From Gnetum montanum (lineage: Eukaryota > Streptophyta > Gnetopsida > Gnetales > Gnetaceae): DNA of 64,000 nucleotides. A model generated the notes under the pieces. It was not told the DNA's origin. It was given only the letters and a program-made list of their open reading frames with translations, and searched no databases. This document shows positions 23,052-34,789 of the stretch, piece by piece. The stretch lies in NCBI GenBank assembly GCA_015680685.1, contig MNCI01014538.1, forward strand, positions 484,286 to 548,285. The letters are read 5' to 3'. Made by a program: the position numbers and the translations under genes. Numbering within the stretch: position 1 is the first letter of the stretch; each line of letters begins with the position of its first letter.

Positions 23052-23067
23052 TTTAGTCATGGGGGTA
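23052..23067 (+). promoter_or_regulatory. Element B 3' polypurine tract
   Basis: TTTAGTCATGGGGGTA directly precedes the 3' LTR TGATGGG. This is the expected priming site for plus-strand DNA synthesis. Confidence 0.8.
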
Positions 23068-23855
23068 TGATGGGACGTGATATAGCATGGGCCATGATAT
23101 CGTGTACACGCAATATTGCAGCCCGTCACTAGTTCTATAAATTAGAGATGGCCTTTCCTTGTTTCCCATCTAGATCTAGACCCTTAGCCAGACTCTAGCA
23201 GTTTTAGCATTCTAGAGTTAGAATAATTTCCATGTGTCCATAGTAGGAGTCTCAAAGTGAACGGATCTTTATTCAAGTAATTTTCTACCTGAGCACATAA
23301 TTGTGTACGATAATAAATACGAACTTTCTGATAAATCTTGTAGCATATGGACTAAGCTAAATAGGACTTTAATTATTGTTAAATGTTTAAATGCTTTCTT
23401 AAGGACTTAATCTCTCTCAACCCTTAACTCTCCTAGTTAAGTGCATTCAGTACGACCGCTTCGAGCACGTGCGCTACGCTTGGTAACCCAGTAACAAAGA
23501 GCATTTGATAATCCCAGTAGCATTGCACTAGTTCAGGGTGTGAACGGCATGTGGGAATAGATACTGATGCTAGGAAAATTAAAGCTTAGTTAGTGAAAGT
23601 TAGTTACTTAGTCTCTTCACCCTTTCCCCTCTTAGCATAGGCGATAAAAAGATAAAATACATAAAAATCATGTACCTCAAGTTCACTTAACCATACAACC
23701 GTGATAAATACAAGTGAGCTTGGGAAGACAGTGATTGATTAACCTTAAGTGTTCCATAAGGCGCATAAGCACTTAGTCCTTGGAGTTTAACTGAATCGCG
23801 TGTGAAAGCACTCGTATTCGTATGGCTGAGTGTAGGGGTACCTCGCCACTCATCA
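23068..23855 (+). mobile_element. Element B 3' LTR
   Basis: 788 bp, TGATGGGA to CACTCATCA, collinear with 16928-17717. The first U3 palindrome is reduced to a remnant; the second (about 23090-23117) is recognisable. The TATA box has become TATAAATT. Confidence 0.92.
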
Positions 23856-26391
23856 AGTAAGCATAACGGTATGGATCTTGGGTGGTATTTAGTTTCAAAG
23901 GGACTTGAAGGAATTAGATGTGAAAAGAGATGTAGGAGTAGGGTTGCTAATTGCATGTGTATGTGAGGGCTTAGGTGGACCATTGGGTCAGAGAAAGGAT
24001 CTTTTTTCTTTTTTATTATCCAAACCACTGAGTTGATGAACCGATTGTAGATTAATGGCCTTGATAGCATTATGTTGCTGTGGTTGGGTTGGAAGTTCAC
24101 CCTATATAGATGGAGTAGGAGGTAGCTATGTTGAGGGTGGAGGAATAGGTGTAGGAATAGGAGGGGGATAAGGGTAAAAGGTAGCATCCCTCCTTGAATG
24201 TGGAGAATGAGTTTGATAATCATTGAAAGGGTAGTATTAAGGTTAGAAAGTAGAACATGACTAGAAGAGTCATGTAGAGATAGGGGTTGCTGAATGTAAT
24301 ACCAATATGGATCAAGTTGTCTATAAGGGTATTACTACCTTGGCAATGTCAATGCCCATGATTGTGGTTGCTACCACTATTGGTACTGCTTGTATGATTA
24401 TAGTGGAGTTCCACTTGGATAATACTATTGGTGCTGGTGGAACTGCCTAGGATTGCCTTGAGAATAAGGTAATCTTATGGGTGTTTGCCTTTGTGCTAGT
24501 CATGAATTCAGAGTGTACACTGTAGACTCTTGTGACTGTAACAAAATGGGGCAAGATACCTTAAGATGTTTATAATGGTAGATGTCACATCCACCATCAT
24601 TATCTGATTCACTTCCCACAACTTCCTCTACTGTAGCAATCTTTTCATTACCTCTTTGATTGGCATATTCAACTTCCTTGCACCTCCCACGATCACGATC
24701 ACTACTTTGTTCTTTGGACTCTTTAGTAATTTTCAGGATAGCTTGAAATCTGTTATCCATAGAGTCCCATAATTGATCAACCTTGGACAAAATTTTAGAG
24801 GTAAATTTTTGAAGTGCCAAGGTTTTTCAATTCACCACCTCATCAAGTGCTAATTTGCTCTTCACTGTCACAAAATTGAACCTCTCTCTTATGAATGGAA
24901 GGATTGCAGTTGTATTCCTATGAACTTTTGCATTTCCTTAACTCTCCTTCTTCTTTTGATACCTACTCATTCAACCATTGAATTTTATGAACTCTTAATT
25001 CTAACAATAGCCCTTGGGCATAGATGTCAAGAGTTCTTCTCATTTTTGTTCAAGGTCCATCTACGATGTGGTGAAGTTGTTCCAATTGAGAATAACCATG
25101 TAGGACATTTATGCAATAAGGAATAGTATTGGCCCATGGAAGCATCCAAGGGTTAATGTGTCCCTTGTTTCCATCCTTGGATCTACCTCCTCAAGTTGGA
25201 CACTTGGGAGTACATCTAATACTTGTCATTGAACATTTTGAGCATTATACTCCATTGTTTAATGGATTTCAGTTCTAAGGATTGGTACCAATTTTCTACT
25301 TCTTTAATGAGTGTTCTACGAAATAACTTAAGCAATTACTGGTCATTTTCTATATTTTGCAAAGAGCATTGTGGAAAGCTTGGAGACTATTTTGCAAATC
25401 TGAGTTATATCCCCTTTCAAGTTAAGGAATATTGTTCATGTCTAGCCTCTTGATCCAACTATCCTTTATGTGCCTTGGTGGAATTCTCACTACCTCTACA
25501 ATGTTGAGCATGCTTTGAGTAGTAACTAAAGGCTCATCAAGGTCATGATATAGGTGCCTATGATGCCCTCTGCTACCCCCTTCATTGATGGTGGTCGTTC
25601 TCTCTTGAATGCACGTGCCCTAGGTCTTGACTTGCCTGATAGTCCCTTTGATCATCTTGGTCCCGTCAGTCACCTCCATCATGATCATGCTGCTTGTAGT
25701 TACGTTTAGAGATAGAAGAGGAAAATGATGATGATAAAGGTGAAGAGGAGGGAGGACTAGCATCATCATGGTGCTTGCTACCCCATTTTTAATAATTGTG
25801 GCCATGATCGTGATCATGTTTCTTGTCCCTATCCCTATCCCAACTCTCCTCCTTGGATCCCCCTTTATCATTGGATCCATTCTTTCTAGAACTAGGATTG
25901 TGGATTGTGGATTATAGATTTTGATTTTGACCTCCTTCACAAAAGTCAAAGGGAGGAGTTTCATTGAATGGAAAACCCCTAGAGAAGGATTCTCCACAAT
26001 CATTTTGGTATAGCAGGTATGGGGAATCATTAAACTATTTTCCCTTCATAGATTCATAGAGATTCTCTAGTTGTCAATCCCTTAGATGTTGTACATTAGT
26101 GGGATGATAATCCCTAGTGTTACTATCCTACACAACATACTCAGCATGAAGTCCCAAGGGACCCAATTGTATAAGAGTTTGTTGGCACATCGCAAGAATA
26201 GATTGATTAGGTGGCAACACAATGTTTCCCTCCATGTCTATCCACTGTAATAGCTCATCTTGGTGTAGAATGAAGGTAAAATCAGGTACATACTCATCAA
26301 GATGAGCATATACCACTTTGTATTATTGGGGCATCTGCTGATGTACTTAGTTAGACTTGGATGGAGAATCACTCTTGTGAAAAGAAGACAT
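23856..26391 (-). pseudogene. Element A gag and protease N-terminus (decayed)
   Basis: The start ATG at 26391 (MSSFHKS) is followed near 26310-26240 by DFTFILHQDE, the gag N-terminal block shared with B, E and F. A His/Ser/Arg-rich linker (about 26030-25620), a capsid-like region (about 25480-24900) and a knuckle remnant near 24590-24530 (GGCDIYHYKHLKVSC, missing one Cys) follow. A Gln/Pro/Tyr-rich linker leads to the protease start, cut by element B at 23856. Stops are frequent. Confidence 0.78.
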
Positions 26392-26532
26392 ATTATGTTA
26401 GAAAATAAGAAATGTAGTGTGTTTCTTAAAATTGTTGTTGTTATTGTAATGTATGATATGACTCTAGGGTCCATTCTAATGATCTTAAATAATTTTCACT
26501 AAGTCCTAGATAGTGTACATAACAACTAAAGG

Positions 26533-26550
26533 TCCCCAACAAGGGCACCA
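26533..26550 (-). promoter_or_regulatory. Element A primer-binding site (tRNA-Asp type, decayed)
   Basis: An 18-nt site one base inside the 5' LTR. On the minus strand it is complementary to the tRNA-Asp 3' end with about four substitutions. Confidence 0.7.
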
Positions 26551-26551
26551 A

Positions 26552-27417
26552 TGATGAGCAATGAGGTATCCCTACGTCCAACCATATGAATCACAAGCAT
26601 TCACATGCAATTCGGTCAAATTTCGCAAACCTTAAGTTCTTAAGTACACTGATTCCAAGATGTGAAACTTAATCATGACAATCATGGTCTTCTCAACTAT
26701 ACTTGTGGAGCTTAATTGTATGGTTAAGTATAATTAAGGCATATGATTTTTATTATTTTATATTTTATTTATCTATGATTAATAATAGGTTAAAACTTGA
26801 TTTATGAACCACTTTAATTAATCTAATTACTGATTAGTAACTAACTATCCTAACATAAGTATCCAATCCCACTTTCTGTGTACATCTTGAACACATACAA
26901 CATTGCTAGGTTACCAAACATTAAGCATTGCTAGGATTACCAAAAGTCATACACATGCTCGAAGTGATCATGCTTATGTGCTTAATTAACTTCTATTTAA
27001 TTGAACTAGCTTACCTAACTTAATTACTTAGAAGCATTAAAGGAAATTGCATAAAATATTAAATGCATGAATAAAATATTTAAGCTAGCCAAGGTGTTGT
27101 AAGGTTTGATTAGAAAACTCATCTTTATTTCTACACACACTATGATTCTCAGGTACAATAGTGCTCGAATAAAGATCCATACACTCAATGACTCCTATTG
27201 TAGGCACTTTGGAAAATATTTTAACTCTAGAGAAAAGAAACTACAAGAGCTTTGCTATGCTATGACAAAAAGTATATATGAAAATCACATGCCCAAGCTC
27301 TATATTTATAAGTCAGCACATACCCTAGGATATCAGATATCCGACATTGCATCTTGGGGCCTAATATCAGATAACCGACATCATAGCTCTGAGCGCACTA
27401 CAAAATATGATTCATCA
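26552..27417 (-). mobile_element. Element A 5' LTR
   Basis: 866 bp, the partner of 11001-11876. The two share ends, the TATA region (about 27298-27312) and GATATCAGATATCC-type repeats near 27337-27385. Confidence 0.9.
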
Positions 27418-28165
27418 CATGGTAAGAACCTCTTATAACTAGAATGGATGGATGGATGATTAGGCTCACTATGCAAATAATTAGTCTCTTATGACTTGAT
27501 AACATAGAGAAATCTTCACCTTATTGGGCTATATGTTGCCTTTATTCGATGTGTCTTATTAATAATCAAAATTATTTACAAACTAAAAAAAAATTATAAA
27601 AGAAATGAAAAAGATAGTAAAATTTATGAAAAAGTGTAAAGAATGAAAAATGTTAAATAATTAAAAACATGTAAAAGATTACGAAAAGTTGAAGAAATGG
27701 AAAAGTATAAAAGAATAAGAAAATGTCAAGAATGTGAAAATGAAAAGAATTAAAAAATAAATGCAAAATCACTTATTAATTCCAAAATCAAAGTAAAGTA
27801 TCCCCACCATGATTGATCTCATGAGCAAGTATTTGGAAAATGCTCCCTAAATCTCCTAGGTCATACATTGTAGGTGGTTTACCTACCATCTTTATTGATT
27901 TAACTTTCCTATTATTATCCCATATGATCTTGATGATAGTTGAGTTTTGATCATCTAAGTTCTTGTTATCTTTCCCTCTTGGTGTATGATTATGAGTGGT
28001 TAATTGTATTTTTGGATCCTTAGTTGAAGTCATCTTCTTGGAAGGGGAATTAATAAGTGGATTAGATTGTTTCGTGCATTGGTTGGACAATTGTTGGTTC
28101 TCAGTTAGTGGTCACGGGGTGTCTTTTGGTTTTGTGATCCTTACTCTTTTGGTTGCACACACTGG
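27418..28165 (-). other. Element F 3' region adjoining its protease
   Basis: Non-coding. An A-rich tract with TGTAAAA-type repeats (about 27575-27770) and an internal purine-tract copy (minus-strand AATCATGGTGGGGA, 27801-27814) lie where B and E carry theirs. The segment is cut at 27417 by element A and continues at 11000 and below. Confidence 0.55.
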
Positions 28166-28834
28166 TTATTTACCATTATTGTTATGGATTTGAATGGTAA
28201 CTATGTTGACATTTTGAAGTGTTGATCCATGACTACATCCTTTGCTTTCAGCTATAAGGCATGGAATTTGTTGCATGTGTATGGCTATGTGTATTTCTTG
28301 TTTAGAAATCTTAATTGACAAATCTCTCATACTTATCTTGGCATCGATTGTGCTAAGCCATGCCCTCCCCTTAATTATTGGGAATTTCTTATTAGCATCT
28401 TTCACATCAATTACTAGAAAGTTTGCTGGATAGGACCATCCATTAATATTGGTTACTACATCATCTATTTGCCCCAAAGGAGTGGTGACAAATTGATTTG
28501 CAAGCTCCAACCCAATGTTGCATTCTTCCAATGATGGTAAGTTCCAAGCTTGATATGTTTTGTAGGAGATCAAATTCAGCCCAAAACCTGAGTCTAATAA
28601 AGCTTTGCATGGTTGATTTCTAGCTACTTGTAAATAAATCAAAGCATTTCCTAGATTAATTCTCTTCTTAGGAAGTGATCCTACCTTGATCCAGTCAATG
28701 AAGATTTCAGTGAGCATGACAACTTGTATGTTTGAGCTTGATGATGATGGAAGCTTGTCGATAGTAAGAAGATCTATTTTAGGAGAAGATGCTCTTGATA
28801 AAGCTCTAATTCTACCAACCTTCTCTGGACTCAT
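28166..28834 (-). pseudogene. Element F retropepsin
   Basis: The longest retroelement frame in the window (222 residues), covering nearly the whole protease domain: WIKVGSLPKKRINLG, then ALLDSGFGLNLIS with an intact catalytic DSG, then FPIIKGRAWLSTIDA. This aspartic protease would mature the gag polyprotein. The frame opens at an internal Met, not a true start, because the gag frame upstream is broken. It is followed by the non-coding 3' region, not by a polymerase. Confidence 0.87.
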
Positions 28835-29791
28835 TGTAAAGAAAGGATGTTTCTTTGTTTAGCCCTTAGTGTTGCTAGTGAGATCCTCCATTTGTATGTT
28901 TATTGCCCTTGTAGCTCTCTTTTACTGCAGTTGTGATGGTAACTCCCCTTGCATCATGGGCGGTGGCACTGGTGGCAAAGGATTTGAATTGGGATTTGAA
29001 AAATCAACTACTTGTGGATGCATGTACAAGTTTGAATTGGACCTTGGTGGTCTCGATTGGTGGTATTCTGGCATATAGTAGTATGGAGTTTGAATAGTTG
29101 CATTTGTTGGTGAGACTGAACATTGGATGTAGTATCTATAAGGATTAGGTTGTTGATATGGATACTATTGGCACAGTGTTGGCATGGCCCATGGTTGAGG
29201 TTATTGCCATTATTGATGGTATTGCTCTTGCGGTTGTGGCAAAGCTTCACTAGGATAATACATTGGTTGAAGGTTCTGTCGGTAGTTACCTTGAGGATAA
29301 GGTAACCATTTGGGCATTTTTTGACCAAATTTGGGATTAAGTGCATATGCCCCCATTTCTTGCACATGTATCATGACTGGACAACATTCCTTGGGATGTT
29401 TGTATTGGCAAACATTGTAATCTTCATCATCTATAAAGTTGGTGTCTAAACACTTAGCCCCTGAAGCAACTTTTTCCTTGCGTCCAAGTTCTTTTTTCTT
29501 CCTTTTGTCTTTGCCTCTTCCTAATGCTTATTTAGTTCATTCTTCCACTATATTTAATGTGGTTATGAATTTTTCATCAACAAAATCCCACATTTTTTCT
29601 ACCTTAGTTACAATGTCAGTTACAAACTTCTAGATTGGTAGTGTTTTTTATTGGATGACATCGTTTAAGGTTTCGTCCTCTTGTTTATCACAAATTTGCA
29701 CATCCCTCTTTTGGATTAATGGATCTCTATCGTATTCTTTAGTTGATTCCTTTTTTTTAAGTTCTCTTTCCTCTTTTGCCACTTGGTCACT
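28835..29791 (-). pseudogene. Element F gag, C-terminal part (decayed)
   Basis: It includes the charged segment QVAKEERELKKKESTKEYDR (about 29780-29720) that matches E and B, a knuckle remnant near 29415-29370 with CQYKHPKECCP, and a Gln/Pro/Tyr-rich linker with many His and Asn codons (29367-29008). The N-terminal part of gag is on the far side of element G. Confidence 0.75.
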
Positions 29792-31124
29792 GTTGAACTC
29801 AAAAAAAATTTCAATTTTAATCAGTATTGTTGTCAAACTTATGCATTTTAATTAATTTCATTTTATATTTTATATAGTTAATTGTTTATTTAATGATTAT
29901 TTTATTTTTTATGTAAGTGGTAAATATTAGTTTATTATTATTTTATGATTAGTTAATTGATGTGGTTTAGTTTATTTTAATTTTAGTTTAATTAGTATAA
30001 TGTATTATTATATATAATAAGATTTTATGTACCTCATATAAATTATATTATATTATATATTTTACATAACTATATTATATGTATATGCATATATATATTA
30101 TCAGATTTGAAGGAAAGAAGGAGTTGCTATTAGATTTGAACTTGCCATCGTCGTTGATATTAGATAACAATGTCAATAATGATGTTCTTGGAACTTTGCT
30201 GGTTGTGAGCTGTCTAAATTATCTTTTCATCCAAAAATAATGGATTGGTATCAAATTCTTCCATATCTATTTATTATTAGAATATTATTTTTAAATATCA
30301 GTGCAAGCAATGGCATAGTGGAGATTGATGAGAATAAGGTGTCAACGAAAACCATGGCAGAGAATTTTACAAATTTATTTTCTTCTTGGATAAATGCATA
30401 GAGCATCACATACGCCTCTTTTACCGCTTCTTTGATAATCCATATTAATTTAAAAATTAGCAAGAGCATCAATTTTAACGAAACGGTATTGAGTTTTGCA
30501 ATACCCAAATATTATTGTAATATTTATTTTTAAACCTAGTGGTAGTATAAAAAAGAATTTAGGCACCAAATTTTTTTTTCTTTGGAAGGAAAAAGGGGGA
30601 TTTTGCAAAAACATCAAAAAAAAGGAAAATTAATTTCTGTTGAGAAAACAGGAAGAAGGAGGTGATACCAGTATATTCCATGTCACATTGGAATGAATTA
30701 TGCTTCAGATTTATTGAAGATTTATTGAGCCTTGTGGTAATTCTTATAACTTACAATCAAATTGCTGCATTGTGGAGATAGTAGAGTAGGATTGTAATTT
30801 AGGCAAGCCTCCTTTGTAATCTTCAAATTATTATTTATAATTCTAATTTGATTTAATTATAAATCTTTATTCTTGAACTTATGATTAGAAGTTAGGATAA
30901 AGGTTTATAATTTTACTTATGAGTGACAAGCATAAGTATGGAATTTAATTGGATTCAATTCTAATTGTTTATTGTCTTGATGATTTCTTTCATTTTTTTT
31001 AGTTGTTCCTTCACGGGATATGACTCACGGGTTAGTCACAGACGAGGTGACAATTTCTACAATGAAATAAAAAGAGAAAATAAATTTTAAAGGTATGCAG
31101 CACCAAATTTTTCCTGGCTCGTTA
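29792..31124 (+). mobile_element. Element G 5' LTR
   Basis: 1333 bp, AT-rich, starting TGTTGAAC and ending GTTA. It is collinear with 38398-39789, including the (AT)-rich block near 30000-30100 and the shared 'gaaggaaaaaggg' and 'cagatttattgaagatttattgagcc'-like phrases. The ends are not the canonical TG...CA at the right side, probably by mutation. Confidence 0.82.
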
Positions 31125-31719
31125 ATTTGGCAGGGAGGGAAGCAGAGTTAATTATCATCAAGGGTTCAGTAAGCTTTAATTTTTTTGTTTGTTCATGCAT
31201 TTTATTTTTCTTTTATTTTTTTCAGAAATGGTTTCTTTTACTTGTTTTCTTGTTTAATAAAAATAAAAATAAAGAAAAATTTAAAGAATCAGCTCCTCTT
31301 ATCGTACAGTTGAAACAGTTATAAAAGAAGAAGAAGAAAGTTACAATTAAAGCTGTAGCCATTAAATCAATTTGTGAATTTTTAGGAATGGTAGGCCATG
31401 AATGTGTCAACAAAGAGTGTTCATGAAATCAACAAAGCAACTAAAGAAACCCACACAAATTTAATCGTTTAGAAGTACTCTTAGCCTTTATAAACATACC
31501 GAAGTTAACTAGAATCAAAATTAAGAACAGCCAATATGATCAAGATCTGATTATTCTTCCTCTCTGGGAACCCTCTATTTGACATTCCAACATCAACCAT
31601 GAGTTCTTCTTCCTCCTCCATTTTCCTTAGGATGAGTTCTTCTTCCTTTTGGTAGTTTAAGTTCTAACGTCCAAGTTAATCGGCCATACCTAGGACAAAC
31701 ACTTGGAGAATTATTAAAT
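31125..31719 (+). other. Element G leader
   Basis: A leader between the 5' LTR and gag. I could not match the primer site (around 31125-31145, purine-rich GGCAGGGAGGGAAG) to a tRNA. No gene is present. Confidence 0.5.
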
Positions 31720-32765
31720 CAAAGAACATCAATTATACCTCAGGGCCCCTTGGTTTTCCCACAAGGAAGAGATGTAGAGGTCAAAAATATTCACCTATTA
31801 CCTATTTTTAAGGGGACAAATGATGAAGATCCAATCACTCACATAAGAGAATTTGAATCAACATTAGCTATGTTAGCACCTCAAAGTGAGGATAGAACTA
31901 AAATGATTACTTTCAAATCAACCCTAAAACACAAAGTTGATTTTTTGCTACAAACCCTTCAAACACAAATTAGTTCTTGGGATGAGTTTAAAAATGTTTT
32001 CCTATAAATATTTCTTTCTAATGATAGGCTATACTCATTAAGAAAGCAATTAATGAGTTTTATGCAACATGAGGATGAGGACTATGAAAGCACCTTTGAT
32101 AAATTTTAAGGATTATGTTTAAAAAATCCAAACCATGGCTTCCTAGCCCATCAATTAATCCAAATCTTTGTAGAAGGTTTACTACCCTATTGTAAGCAAA
32201 ATGTTGACTTTGCATGTGGGGGAAATATTTTAAATATAACACCAGAAGATGGTTGGAGAATTCTAGATTCATTAGTAGACCAAAGTAAATGTTGGCCAAA
32301 ACCCAACATTATGCAAGGCATGACTCAACAAATAGAAAAAATAAATAGAAAATTCGATGAGTTAACACGATTAATTAAAAAACAAGCTCTTGGAATTCAA
32401 AGTGAAGCATGCAACATTTGTGGAAGTCCCTAACATGACCAAACAACTTGCCCAGCCTTGTATTATTGTCAAAAGGAAATGCAAGAGTCAGCTAAGGCTT
32501 TTCAACAATTTAAGAGCCAACCAACAATGAACTTTCCTCAATGACCATTTTAGCCACAACAATATCCTCAAAATAATTTCAGGCCATTTAAGAATCCAAC
32601 TAATGAACACTTGGATAAACTCACCCAAAGCCTCACTTCCTTTATAGAAGAAAGTAGATAATTTATGAGTGAAACTAGGAGAAGATTCCAGGACTTAACT
32701 AGAAACGAATTACCATTTCAACCTGAACCTAATCCTACATCTCAAAGAAAAGGAAAAGAGTAATT
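31720..32765 (+). pseudogene. Element G gag (decayed)
   Basis: A clear stretch at 31750-32007 contains the start of the retrotransposon-gag domain (PIFKGTNDEDPITHIREF, and SSWDEFKNVFL). The domain continues after a stop to about 32400. A knuckle-like C-x2-C...H...C region lies near 32410-32470, and a Gln/Pro-rich tail runs to about 32765. The domain order and the missing RS-like linker separate it from the A/B/E/F family. Confidence 0.82.
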
Positions 32766-33099
32766 ACATTCCATTACTACAAAGTACAGAAAAATAATTA
32801 AATCGGAAAAAAGGGTGAGATTCTAAGAGGTAGAAACACAAGAAGAAATAAAACCACAAGAAGTCACTAAGAAAGATCAACCAACTAGGGAAGACATCCA
32901 ATTTTACCTCCTTTTCCTAAATGATTACAAAAAAACTTCACAACCAAAGCCCATCTTGAAAAAATGTTTAGTGAATTATACTTACATATTTCTTTAGAAT
33001 AAGTAGTAAAAGACACACCGCTCTATGCCAAATACTTAAGGGAATTATGCACTAGGAGAAGAAAAGAAAAAATTCCTAAATAAGTTTATTTAGTTGATA

Positions 33100-33560
33100 A
33101 CCTTTCTCAACTTATACAATGACATGAAGTTCCTAAATATCAAGATCTAGGAGTTCCTACCATTCCAATCAAGTTAAATGGATAAGAAATTAGGAATGCC
33201 CTATTGGATTTAGGATCTAGTATTAATATTATGCCTCTTGAAACGGCTAGATCACTAGATATAGAAGATATAAGAAGAGTAAACATGACAATATCATTGG
33301 CTGATGGTTCAAGTGTAAAACCCATCGAAATCATAGAAGACTTAATAATAGAGGTAGAAAAGGGAAAATACCCAATTGATTTTGTTGTCTAGGAAGTAAA
33401 AGATCCTAATTGTTTCCCTATTATATTAGGTAGCCCTTGGTTAGCAACAGCCGATGCGATAATTAATTGTGGATCTAGCCAACTTCAACTCTCATTTGCA
33501 AATCTCACTTTTACACTAAATATATATGATAAAGTAAAAGAAGATTGTTTAAATATAGAT
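33100..33560 (+). pseudogene. Element G protease (decayed)
   Basis: A retropepsin domain: ALLDLGSSINIMPLETARSL around 33200-33255 (catalytic triad reads D-L-G), then a hydrophobic strand (IEIIEDLIIEV) and FPIILGSPWLATA near 33415-33450. Stops interrupt it. Confidence 0.83.
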
Positions 33561-33829
33561 TTGAAGGAAGCAAGAATGCTTTACACTCTACCCACTTCAA
33601 CAATGACACAAGATAGGGAAACCTTAGTGTTAAATAATTTTGAGGAAGGACCTTTAGACCGCTCAACTAAGGAACAACAAGATCTCCTTAACCAAATTCT
33701 AAATTTAGGATCAAGAAATATTGGAGAAATAATTCAATGTACAAATAAATATCCCTTGGAGCTTAAAGAATTACCTAATACACTTAAGTATATCTTTTTA
33801 GATCAAAATAAACCATTAATAATAAACTC

Positions 33830-34735
33830 CTAGCTTACCAATGAACAAGAAAACAAGTTATTAGAAGTTTTGCATAGAAAATCTAAAGCATTTGCATGGA
33901 GCTATGGGGACCTTCACCAAGGAATCTCACCCAACATCTACCAACATCATATCTATCTAGAAGACAATGTCAAACCAATAAGAATTTCCCCAAGATGAAT
34001 TAATCCAGCCTTAAAATAAATAGTTAAAGATGAAATTTCAAAACTTTGGAAAGAAGAAATCATTTATCCAATAGCAAATAGTGAATGGGTAAGTCCCATT
34101 ATTGTAGTTCCAAAAAGGGGTGGAAAATGAAGAGTATGTGCAGACTATAGAAGATTAAACCTAAACACAAAAAAGGATCATTTTCTATTACCCTACATAG
34201 ATCAAATTCTAGAAAAATTAGAAGGACATGAATACTACTATTTTTTGGATGGATTTATTGGTTACAATCAAGTAGCTATTGCCCCTAAAGACCAACATAA
34301 AATAACCTTCACATGTCCTTATGGAATTTTTGCTTATAGATGAATGCCATTTGGCCTCTGTAATGCACCAACCACTTTTCAAAGAGCCATGATTTCAATA
34401 TTTTTGGATATGTTAGAAAATTATGTTAAAATCTTTATGAATGATTTTTCAGTTTATGGGGATTCTTATGATGAAACCTTACAACATCTTGAAAATGTCT
34501 TAGATAGATGCATAGATAAAAACTTAAAATTAAGTTGGGAAAAGAGTCACTTAATGGTTACAAGTGGCATCATGTTAGGACATGTTATTTCTAAAGAAGG
34601 GATAAGGATGGATGATGAGAAAATAAAAGTCATATCTACACTACTGCCTTCAACCAATTTAAAGACTCTTCAATCCTTTCTAGGACATTCTGGATATTAT
34701 AGAAGATTTTTCAAAAATTGTTAAACCACTATATA
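33830..34735 (+). pseudogene. Element G reverse transcriptase (decayed, catalytic Asp lost)
   Basis: Motifs in order: INPALK, IYPIANSEWVSPIIVVPK, VCADYRRLN, LDGFIGYNQ, MPFGLCNAPTTFQRAM (from 34344), FMNDFSVYGDS (about 34431-34465), then GHVIS and LQSFLGHSGYYRRFF. In the active site the first Asp of the DD pair is Asn. Stops at former Arg and Trp codons are present. The enzyme is not functional. Confidence 0.9.
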
Positions 34736-34789
34736 TGCTCCTAGAAAAGGATGTTTCATTTGTTTGGACCAATACTTGTCACGAAGCAT

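Larger units (their letters stand above)
16928..23855 (+). mobile_element. Element B: gag-protease-only LTR retrotransposon
   Basis: 6928 bp with LTRs at 16928-17717 and 23068-23855. The flanks AGGAA (16923-16927) and AGTAA (23856-23860) form a target duplication with one mismatch. Internal order: decayed tRNA-Asp primer site, gag with a His/Ser/Arg-rich linker, zinc knuckle, retropepsin, internal purine tract, about 1.9 kb of non-coding sequence, 3' purine tract. No reverse transcriptase, RNase H or integrase is present anywhere in it, and there is no obvious deletion scar. Element E has the same layout, so this looks like a propagated non-autonomous form. Confidence 0.9.
11001..27417 (-). 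mobile_element. Element A: autonomous-type Ty3/gypsy element containing element B
   Basis: A full-length element, interrupted once. The LTRs lie at 11001-11876 (3') and 26552-27417 (5'). The flanks are AATGG (10996-11000) and CATGG (27418-27422), a target duplication with one mismatch. A tRNA-Asp-type primer site is at 26533-26550. Order on the minus strand: gag (26391 to about 24000), protease (split by B), reverse transcriptase, RNase H, integrase, long 3' untranslated region, internal and terminal purine tracts. Without B it is about 9.5 kb. All frames carry stops. It sits inside element F. Confidence 0.87.

Noticed and set aside
28996-29430. Plus-strand open frames opposite the gag linker of F (for example 29123-29305)
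   Set aside because: They are antisense shadows of the Gln/Pro/Tyr-rich gag linker, recognisable by comparison with E and B.
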